From positions 1-19,641 of the forward strand of contig CACXDQ010000010.1 in assembly GCA_902766475.1 (NCBI GenBank): a stretch of DNA of 19,641 nucleotides, in the 5' to 3' direction. The DNA comes from an uncultured Eubacteriales bacterium. Lineage in GTDB: Bacteria > Bacillota > Clostridia > Christensenellales > Borkfalkiaceae. A program made the translations under genes and the position numbers. Within the stretch, counting starts at the first letter, position 1; every line of letters starts with the position of its first letter. Below, piece after piece: positions 15,162 through 19,641 of this stretch. Below the pieces are notes generated by a model. It was not told the origin of the DNA. It made no database searches and was given only the letters and a program-made list of their open reading frames with translations.

Positions 15162-15686
15162 TTATTGTATAGGTATTAAAACTTCTATATATCGATTTTT
15201 TTCGGGGTCATCGTAGCGCCAATGGTAAGCCGTGATATGCGGCGCATTACGCATGGATATTTCCTTCATGTTTGATATTTTATCGTTTAATGATTCAACA
15301 ATCGCTCTATATTCAGATATAGGTTTTTTACTTTTGTCGGTCTTGTACACAATATAGTTACCTTCGGGTATAACTATGGATAGAAAATCCATTTTATCGA
15401 TAAAATCGATGCCGCTAACAGACGGGTCGAACAGATCCTTCCTAGTTGCCTCATCTACTAAATACGCGATATAAAAATCATATCCGCCGTCATCTATATT
15501 TGTAATAATGCAAAAATCTGTCGTATATTTTATCGATGCGCCTGAAAGCATCCATTGTTTGGCTCTCGTTGTCATAAAAAAGCTTTCTTCTTGCTTTATT
15601 CTGTCGCTGTCGTAAGGGTTTCCCGAAAACCTTTTTTTATAGCCTAAAAATGTCATTACAGGTTGTTTTTTTATTTCAAACGTCAT
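15162..15686 (-). CDS. GyrI-like / AraC-type effector-binding domain protein
   Basis: A 174-residue cytosolic protein with a single GyrI-like small-molecule-binding domain. The signs are an N-terminal strand with a QPVMTFLGYKKRF block, the middle YDFYIAYLVDE, the IPEGNYIVYKT block and the terminal YIEVLIPIQ. It has no helix-turn-helix, so it is not a transcription factor itself. In E. coli the single-domain member GyrI (SbmC) is an SOS-induced gyrase modulator; other members bind or hydrolyse toxic small molecules. GAGGG precedes the ATG. The gene is controlled by a perfect promoter carrying two LexA-like boxes. Its GC content seems lower than that of its neighbours, which could mean it was acquired. 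Confidence 0.8.
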   Translation of the reverse strand: MTFEIKKQPVMTFLGYKKRFSGNPYDSDRIKQEESFFMTTRAKQWMLSGASIKYTTDFCIITNIDDGGYDFYIAYLVDEATRKDLFDPSVSGIDFIDKMDFLSIVIPEGNYIVYKTDKSKKPISEYRAIVESLNDKISNMKEISMRNAPHITAYHWRYDDPEKNRYIEVLIPIQ

Positions 15687-15733
15687 ATTTCCCTCTTTTC
15701 ATAAGTTAAATAATAGCTACCGTTTTGTGTGTG

Positions 15734-15747
15734 CGAACAAATGTTTG
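15734..15747 (+). promoter_or_regulatory. LexA-like box at the transcription start
   Basis: CGAACAAATGTTTG on the + strand, 12 of 14 bases of the ideal LexA box and matching CGAACRNRYGTTYG throughout. It covers the expected +1 region of the - strand promoter. With the box at 15781-15794 it makes a 16-base inverted repeat with one mismatch, centres 47 bp apart, with the -10 between them. Confidence 0.7.
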
Positions 15748-15754
15748 TAAAATA

Positions 15755-15783
15755 ATTATAGCACTATAAAAATCATTTGTCAA
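15755..15783 (-). promoter_or_regulatory. Perfect sigma-A promoter of the GyrI-like gene
   Basis: On the - strand: TTGACA (15783-15778), exactly 17 bases, then TATAAT (15760-15755) preceded by TGC. All twelve consensus bases match and there is an extended -10. Initiation is expected near 15748. A promoter this strong normally needs a repressor, and two operators flank it. Confidence 0.9.
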
Positions 15784-15794
15784 ACGTTTGTTCG
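15781..15794 (-). promoter_or_regulatory. LexA-like box overlapping the -35
   Basis: CGAACAAACGTTTG on the - strand. It fits the Gram-positive LexA (DinR) consensus CGAACRNRYGTTYG at every position, and 11 of 14 bases of the ideal palindrome CGAACATATGTTCG. It shares its last bases with the -35 TTGACA. Confidence 0.7.
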
Positions 15795-15802
15795 CATTTT
15801 TC

Positions 15803-15970
15803 TTAATTTGTTGTAGTTGTGGTCGTGGTGGTAGTGGTAACGTTGTTTACGTTGTTTCCTGTAGTTGTCAAAAGTGCGAGAAGGAGCAGAAGTTGAGTTA
15901 AATCGACCGCTCCGCCGTTATATAGAAGAAACAAAATTCCGAGCAGTACCAAATCGTTACAACAACACAT
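15803..15970 (-). CDS. Small hydrophobic peptide with CCC start and poly-Thr tail, 55 residues
   Basis: Translation: MCCCNDLVLLGILFLLYNGG, then AVDLTQLLLLLALLTTTGNN, then VNNV, ten Thr and Asn. It has three consecutive cysteines after the initiator Met, two hydrophobic stretches split by YNGGAVD, and an uncharged Asn/Thr tail. GGAGG seven bases before the ATG and a TTGCTC-17-CATAAT promoter on the same strand argue that it is a real gene. The ten Thr codons mix ACC, ACT, ACG and ACA, so this is not a simple DNA repeat. It is probably membrane- or coat-associated. I recognise no named family. It ends 9 bases before the LexA-like box of the next gene. Confidence 0.65.
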   Translation of the reverse strand: MCCCNDLVLLGILFLLYNGGAVDLTQLLLLLALLTTTGNNVNNVTTTTTTTTTTN

Positions 15971-16032
15971 ATAATAAACCTCCGAAATCGTCTTTTTTCG
16001 TGCTTAATATACGTTATGCGACAAAATCTCCG

Positions 16033-16061
16033 ATTATGAAAAATTGCCCTCAAAAGAGCAA
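16033..16061 (-). promoter_or_regulatory. Promoter of the 55-residue peptide
   Basis: On the - strand TTGCTC (16061-16056), 17 bases, CATAAT (16038-16033). It is interleaved with the divergent promoter of the ArsR gene: each -35 lies in the other's spacer. Confidence 0.6.
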
Positions 16062-16072
16062 TATAGTATAAT
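16044..16072 (+). promoter_or_regulatory. Promoter of the ArsR-family gene
   Basis: TTGCCC (16044-16049), 17 bases, TATAAT (16067-16072), with transcription expected from about 16079, close to the AAGGAG ribosome site. An inverted repeat ATTGC...GCAAT (16043-16062) spans both -35 elements. Confidence 0.7.
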
Positions 16073-16094
16073 ATAACTGTAAGGAGATTTTAAT

Positions 16095-16430
16095 ATGGTC
16101 AAATGTGCAGAAATATCACGTAAGAAAAAGAATATGTCCGATTACATGCCGCAAAGGGAAATTTTAACAGAACTTAGCTTGACTTTTTCGGCGTTTGCCG
16201 ACGAAACGAGATTAAAGATAATATGCGCTCTTTCTTTTTCTGAAATGTGCGTTTCGGAATTGTCGTATAATCTATCGATAAATCAAACTACCGTAAGCCA
16301 TCAGCTTAAGTTTTTGAAAAACGCAATGATAGTCGATTGCAGGAGAGAGGGAAAGACGATATATTATTATTTAAGAAACGATATGGTAAACGATATTCTC
16401 TTTAAAGGAATGGAGTTTTTAGCGGAATAA
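16095..16430 (+). CDS. ArsR/SmtB-family transcriptional regulator
   Basis: A 111-residue winged-helix repressor-type protein. The core has FADETRLKIICAL (about 34-46), SELSYNLSINQTTVSHQLKFLK as the recognition helix-turn-helix (about 54-75), and the beta-wing REGKTIYYYL (about 84-93). Cysteines are at 4, 44, 52 and 82. The classic ArsR CxC pair is reduced to a single Cys52 (EMCVSEL), and the C-terminal helix lacks the CzrA/SmtB His/Asp metal ligands. Metal sensing is therefore uncertain; it could respond to redox or another cue. AAGGAG precedes the ATG. No transporter or ars gene is adjacent. Its likely targets are its own promoter and the interleaved divergent one. Confidence 0.9.
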   Translation: MVKCAEISRKKKNMSDYMPQREILTELSLTFSAFADETRLKIICALSFSEMCVSELSYNLSINQTTVSHQLKFLKNAMIVDCRREGKTIYYYLRNDMVNDILFKGMEFLAE

Positions 16431-16458
16431 AAAAGAGCCGAAACTAACGTTTCGGCTC
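16429..16458 (-). terminator. Intrinsic terminator of fba
   Basis: A perfect 10-bp stem GAGCCGAAAC (16435-16444) with GTTTCGGCTC (16449-16458) and a 4-base loop. It is followed on the - strand by six T (A-run 16429-16434 on +), and begins 15 bases beyond the fba stop. It may also slow the convergent ArsR transcript. Confidence 0.88.
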
Positions 16459-16473
16459 AAAATCAAGCGGTTA

Positions 16474-17421
16474 TTATCTGCATTCGTCGGCTTTGCCTGC
16501 GCAACCGAGAACGTCGACGAGCTTGTGTTCGACGATTTTCTGAACGTTTGCCCTTGCGTCGCCGAGATATTGTCTTGGATCGAAATGATCGGGATGCTCA
16601 AAGAGGTGCTGACGGATAGCGGCGGTGCAAGCCATTCTCAGATCGGAGTCAATATTGATCTTGCAGACAGCCATGGTGGCGGCTTTTCTGAGCATATCTT
16701 CGGGAATGCCGATAGCGTCGGGCATCTTTCCGCCGAATTCGTTTACGGTCTTGACAAATTCCTGAGGAACGGACGAAGCGCCGTGAAGAACGATGGGGAA
16801 GCCGGGGAGACGTTTGCCTACTTCTTCGAGAATATCGAAACGAAGCTGAGGCTTTTGACCGGGCTTGAACTTGTATGCGCCGTGCGAAGTGCCGATAGCT
16901 ATAGCGAGCGAGTCAATACCCGTTTTAGTTGCAAATTCGTAAACTTCGTCGGGGTTGGTGAACATTGCGTCGTCGGCGCTGACGTTTACGGCGTCCTCGA
17001 TGCCGGCAAGTTTGCCGAGCTCGGCTTCAACGGTAACGTTTCTGTCGTGAGCGTAGTTTACTACCTGTTTAGTGATGGCGATATTTTCCTCGAAGGGAAG
17101 TTTGGAGGCGTCGATCATAACGGAAGTGAAGCCGTTGTCGATACAGCTCTTGCAAAGCTCGAAGCTGTCGCCGTGGTCGAGGTGCAATACGATGGGAAGC
17201 CCCGAAGTTTCTTCAGCCGCTTCGACGAGGTGTTTGAGATATACGGGGTTAGCGTATTTTCTCGCCCCGGACGAAACCTGAAGGATGAGGGGAGCGTTCT
17301 GAGCTACGCCTGCGTTGACGATACCCTGTATCGTTTCCATGTTGTTTACGTTGAATGCGCCGATAGCGTAACCGCCCTTGTAGGCCATTTCAAACATTTT
17401 TTTAGAATTTACTATTGGCAT
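16474..17421 (-). CDS. fba: Class II fructose-bisphosphate aldolase
   Basis: A 315-residue zinc-dependent glycolytic and gluconeogenic enzyme that splits fructose-1,6-bisphosphate to glyceraldehyde-3-phosphate and dihydroxyacetone phosphate. Landmarks are GAFNVNNME (21-29), VLHLDHGDSFE with catalytic D82 and zinc ligand H83, VEAELG (131-136) near the family's second signature, and zinc ligands H180 in GTSHGAYK and H213 in VLHGASSVP. Length is normal. The start at 17421 is chosen because GGAGGG lies eight bases ahead. A longer frame from 17481 overlaps the promoter. It is transcribed alone from TTGCAG-17-TATAAT to a hairpin terminator. Confidence 0.96.
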   Translation of the reverse strand: MPIVNSKKMFEMAYKGGYAIGAFNVNNMETIQGIVNAGVAQNAPLILQVSSGARKYANPVYLKHLVEAAEETSGLPIVLHLDHGDSFELCKSCIDNGFTSVMIDASKLPFEENIAITKQVVNYAHDRNVTVEAELGKLAGIEDAVNVSADDAMFTNPDEVYEFATKTGIDSLAIAIGTSHGAYKFKPGQKPQLRFDILEEVGKRLPGFPIVLHGASSVPQEFVKTVNEFGGKMPDAIGIPEDMLRKAATMAVCKINIDSDLRMACTAAIRQHLFEHPDHFDPRQYLGDARANVQKIVEHKLVDVLGCAGKADECR

Positions 17422-17452
17422 AATATGCCCTCCGTTAAATTTCTTCATATCT

Positions 17453-17481
17453 ATTATACAACATTTTTTTGTAAACTGCAA
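17453..17481 (-). promoter_or_regulatory. Promoter of fba
   Basis: On the - strand TTGCAG (17481-17476), 17 bases, TATAAT (17458-17453). Transcription from about 17446 leaves a short leader with GGAGGG. It diverges from the + promoter whose -35 starts only 10 bases away. Confidence 0.85.
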
Positions 17482-17490
17482 TTAAATAAG

Positions 17491-17519
17491 TTGACAAACG
17501 CATTTATTTTTTATATAAT
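17491..17519 (+). promoter_or_regulatory. Perfect consensus promoter of the TM1266-ABC unit
   Basis: TTGACA (17491-17496), exactly 17 bases, TATAAT (17514-17519). Initiation is expected near 17526, 135 bases before the first ATG. Confidence 0.9.
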
Positions 17520-17525
17520 TAAGCT

Positions 17526-17649
17526 ACTGAATCGATGATTTTTCGGAGAGGAAGCGCAAAACGTATTTGACCTTGCGTAAAATATCTATTTTACGTCGGC
17601 TTAAATAACAATATGTTTTAGTGCGCATACCCTCGGTATGCGCTTTTTT
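17526..17649 (+). ncRNA. Structured leader RNA / candidate riboswitch or attenuator
   Basis: A transcript of about 124 nt between a perfect promoter and an intrinsic terminator, with no ORF of note. Helices visible: 17554-17559 with 17573-17578; CGTAAAAT (17576-17583) with ATTTTACG (17588-17595), which competes with the first; and the terminator hairpin. GAAGCGCA (17551-17558) can pair over 8 bases with the terminator's 3' arm TGCGCTTT (17639-17646), so it could act as an antiterminator. I do not recognise a named riboswitch class, and TPP features are absent. A free-standing small RNA is the alternative. Confidence 0.5.
17623..17649 (+). terminator. Leader terminator ahead of the TM1266-like gene
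   Basis: A 9-bp perfect stem GCGCATACC/GGTATGCGC (17623-17631 with 17635-17643), a 3-base loop, then six T (17644-17649). It lies 11 bases before the next ATG, inside the leader and not after a gene. Confidence 0.88.
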
Positions 17650-17660
17650 ATGGAGATTTT

Positions 17661-17909
17661 ATGAGAATAGCAGTTATCGGTATAGTAATCGAAAAAGACC
17701 GCTCGGCGTCAGTCGCCGTGAACGAAATTTTGTCCCAATACGGTGATTATATCATCGGAAGAATGGGAATACCCAACCATGAAAGCGACGTTTACGTTAT
17801 CAGCGTGATAGTGAAAGCGTCGAACGAAATCATTTCCGCAATGACGGGAAAACTCGGCAGAATACAAAACGTAAACGTAAAATCTGCCGTTACTAACGTA
17901 GAAATTTAA
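17661..17909 (+). CDS. TM1266-like small ACT/NikR-type protein (putative iron-only hydrogenase system regulator)
   Basis: An 82-residue cytosolic protein. It matches the TM1266 family (annotated 'iron-only hydrogenase system regulator') in MRIAVIGIVIEKDRSA at the N-terminus, the IIGRMGIPNHES block (52-residue region) and the C-terminal MTGKLGRIQNVNVKSAV. The fold is ferredoxin-like, as in ACT domains and the NikR C-terminal domain; it has no DNA-binding part. In other Clostridia and Thermotoga, members lie beside hydE, hydF or hydG. Here no hydrogenase gene is seen and the gene leads an ABC-transporter unit. GGAG precedes the ATG. Its expression probably depends on read-through of the leader terminator just upstream. 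Confidence 0.85.
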   Translation: MRIAVIGIVIEKDRSASVAVNEILSQYGDYIIGRMGIPNHESDVYVISVIVKASNEIISAMTGKLGRIQNVNVKSAVTNVEI

Positions 17910-17926
17910 TTTTAAGGAGTTATATT

Positions 17927-18970
17927 ATGAAAAGACTTATTGCAACCTTACTTACTTTGTTCACGCTCTTTGCGTTCGTCGCTTGCGTTGACGGTGCAAA
18001 CGACGCTCAGACCGAAAGCGAAACTCAAACAATTACCGAAACCAAGACGTTCGAGTATAAGCTCGGCGTTGTAGACGGTGCGCCGTCGCTTGCCGTCGCA
18101 AACATTCTGGACGGTTTTACCTATGAATATACCGAAAACGGCACAAAATACGTCTACAACACGACGGTAGACCTCGTGAACGGCGCTCAGAATATCCGTT
18201 CGGGCGTTTTAAGCGGCGATTACGACATGGCTATCGCTCCCTTAAACCTCGCTTCGGTATTCTATAATGTCAAGCCCGAACTCGGCATTAAGCTCGCCTC
18301 TGTAAATATCTTCGGCTGTCTTTACGTCGTGGGCGACAATGAGGTTACCGATTTTTCGGAATTTAAGGGCAAGACGGTCATCTCCGTCGGCGCAGGCGGC
18401 ACGCCCGACGTCATATTCCGCAATCTCCTCGCAAAAAACGGTGTAGAGATAAACGGTGAAGATGAAAATTCGGAAGAAAAGGTAACGCTTACCTATGCGG
18501 ACGCCGCAAGCGGCGTTATCCTCGCATTCAATAACGGTGAAGCCGACTATGCGCTTTTGGGCGAGCCTGCGGTAACGACGATTGCCGGAAAGCTCAATAA
18601 AAAGATAGCTTTAAACCTTCAAAACGAATGGAAAAAGGCATATCCCGAAGTAAACTTCGTTCAAGCGGGACTTTGCGTAAACAACAAGGTTTCGTCCGAA
18701 AGCAAATATATTGACGCTCTTCTTGCGAAGATGGCTGAAAACAAGACGTTTATCTATGAAAAAGCCGACGAATTGAAAGATATTTTCGCAAAAGCGGAAA
18801 GCACGCTTAAAAGCACGGCTTTCAATGCGGATATACTCGACAGATGCAATATCGATTGCAAAAAAGCTTCGACCATAAAAGCAGACGTGGAAGCGTTTTT
18901 AAACGCCGTTAAAAACTACAATGCGCAACAGATAGGCGGAAAGCTTCCCGGTGAAGATTTCTACCTCTGA
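17927..18970 (+). CDS. ABC transporter substrate-binding lipoprotein (NMT1/SsuA/TauA-like)
   Basis: A 347-residue extracellular lipoprotein. The signal peptide ends at a lipobox FVAC20, and a Ser/Thr/Glu-rich linker (about 24-43) follows. The periplasmic-binding-protein type II domain then shows YKLGVVDGAPSLAVANIL (about 45-62), DYDMAIAPLNLASVFYN, FKGKTVISVGAGGTPDVIFRNLL (the family's typical G-x-G-x-P block), ADYALLGEPAV and a helical C-terminus. Such proteins bring thiamine precursors, sulfonates, nitrate or similar compounds to the membrane permease; which one cannot be told. AAGGAG precedes the ATG. Its stop overlaps the permease start by one base (TGATG). Confidence 0.88.
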   Translation: MKRLIATLLTLFTLFAFVACVDGANDAQTESETQTITETKTFEYKLGVVDGAPSLAVANILDGFTYEYTENGTKYVYNTTVDLVNGAQNIRSGVLSGDYDMAIAPLNLASVFYNVKPELGIKLASVNIFGCLYVVGDNEVTDFSEFKGKTVISVGAGGTPDVIFRNLLAKNGVEINGEDENSEEKVTLTYADAASGVILAFNNGEADYALLGEPAVTTIAGKLNKKIALNLQNEWKKAYPEVNFVQAGLCVNNKVSSESKYIDALLAKMAENKTFIYEKADELKDIFAKAESTLKSTAFNADILDRCNIDCKKASTIKADVEAFLNAVKNYNAQQIGGKLPGEDFYL

Positions 18971-19641
18971 TGAAAAAGAAAATATTAAAAAACGTATTAC
19001 TGCCGCTGATTTCCGTAGCGGTAGTAATATTTATATTGTTCGTATTGTCGGCATCTATAAATAACGAACTTATTTTGCCGTCGCCGAAAGTTATTTTCAT
19101 GGAATTTATCGGGCTTTTCAAAAGCTCCGTATTTTACGCCGAAGTCGGCTCCGATCTTTCGAGGGTCATTTCGAGCTTTACTATCGCCTTTTCTGCGGCG
19201 CTCGTTTTTGGCGTTACAGCAGGGATGAACGAAATTGCGGAGAAGCTTTTATTGCCGCTTACGGCGGCTATGAGGGCAGCGCCCACGATGGCTATAATTC
19301 TTTGGTGTCTGATGATTTTCAAGACGGATAAAAGTCCGTCAGCCGTGTCGTTTGTCGTGACGTTCCCCATGCTTTATGCGGCGGTCGTCGGGGCGGTAAA
19401 GGGCAGAGATATTAAGCTTGCGGAGATGGCGGCCGTATATAACGTCGGCAAATTCAGAGTATTGACAAAGCTCGTTATCCCCGACGTTGCAAGAAAACTT
19501 TTCCCTCAGTTTTCTTCTATACTCGCATTCAACGTGAAGCTCATAGTTGCCGGCGAAGCGCTCGCATATACCAAATTGAGCCTCGGCAGAGAGATGGCTA
19601 TATCAAACGCTAATTTAGAGTCGGCTAAGCTATTGGCAATA
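18970..19641 (+). CDS. ABC transporter permease, partial at window end
   Basis: The frame stays open to the last base (224 residues), so the C-terminus lies outside the window. It begins MKKKILKNVLLPLISVAVVI with a first transmembrane helix. LPSPKVIFMEF follows, typical of SsuC/TauC/NrtB-type permeases, then several more hydrophobic helices and the cytoplasmic EAA loop (EMAAVYNVGKFRVLTKLVIPD), which contacts the ATPase. The binding-protein-dependent transport inner-membrane component fold is clear. The start overlaps the stop of the substrate-binding protein by one base, so translation is coupled. An ATP-binding subunit is expected just beyond the window. Confidence 0.92.
   Translation, partial: MKKKILKNVLLPLISVAVVIFILFVLSASINNELILPSPKVIFMEFIGLFKSSVFYAEVGSDLSRVISSFTIAFSAALVFGVTAGMNEIAEKLLLPLTAAMRAAPTMAIILWCLMIFKTDKSPSAVSFVVTFPMLYAAVVGAVKGRDIKLAEMAAVYNVGKFRVLTKLVIPDVARKLFPQFSSILAFNVKLIVAGEALAYTKLSLGREMAISNANLESAKLLAI

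Noticed and set aside
15865..16071. A 68-codon open frame on + between the ArsR and GyrI-like genes
   Set aside because: No Shine-Dalgarno, opposite to the better supported 55-residue ORF on -, and it crosses both interleaved promoters.
16525..17538. A 337-codon open frame on + covering the aldolase gene
   Set aside because: It is antisense to a clear fba with all catalytic motifs, has no ribosome site, and runs through the fba promoter. Long antisense frames like this arise from the codon use of the real gene.
17526..17660. TPP (thiamine) riboswitch ahead of the NMT1-like transporter
   Set aside because: The conserved CUGAGA and the second-arm core of TPP aptamers are not present in the leader.

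Overview
This window looks like chromosome from a low-to-moderate GC Gram-positive anaerobe of the class Clostridia, probably an uncultured lineage. The grounds are strong GGAGG-type ribosome binding sites, promoters close to the sigma-A consensus, a rubrerythrin, an OmpR/PhoR-type two-component system, Lgt and lipoproteins, class II fructose-bisphosphate aldolase, and a TM1266-type small protein known from [FeFe]-hydrogenase organisms. The genus cannot be named from sequence alone. No tRNA, rRNA, CRISPR array, insertion sequence or phage gene was seen.

Left part (1-7095, + strand): the C-terminal end of an M19 dipeptidase and purB; a 58-residue protein with its own promoter and terminator; a PepE-like S51 peptidase; then an overlapping four-gene unit of response regulator, histidine kinase, a PrsW-like membrane protein that seems to lack its catalytic glutamates, and Lgt. 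A direct repeat resembling a Pho box precedes the unit, and an 18-bp bidirectional terminator ends it. On the - strand, a lipoprotein gene, rubrerythrin and two previously uncalled tiny ORFs run into the same terminator.

Middle (8701-13132, + strand): one operon holds a membrane-anchored unknown, guaA, a small stand-alone piece related to the middle region of FakA/YloV proteins, a zinc-ribbon membrane protein and a LacX-like aldose epimerase. guaA is interrupted: an in-frame TAA merged into an 18-A run replaces exactly six expected codons, while the normal C-terminus continues in the same frame beyond it. This looks like an assembly or base-masking artefact, or else a true truncation.

Right-middle (13138-15970, - strand): a GyrI-like effector-binding protein, a radical SAM protein of the 'DNA modification/repair' family and its usual DUF4130-type partner lie in line. 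Ahead of them is a perfect TTGACA-17-TATAAT promoter flanked by two sites that match the Gram-positive LexA box. This is the most interesting system here: a candidate SOS-controlled DNA-damage operon built around a poorly understood radical SAM enzyme. Just upstream lies an uncalled 55-residue peptide with a CCC start, a hydrophobic middle and a ten-threonine tail. Its promoter is interleaved with that of a divergent ArsR-type regulator.

Right end (16474-19641): fba (- strand) diverges from a second perfect consensus promoter. That promoter makes a leader of about 125 nt ending in an intrinsic terminator with a possible antiterminator, ahead of a TM1266-like protein, an NMT1/SsuA-like substrate-binding lipoprotein and an ABC permease cut by the window edge.
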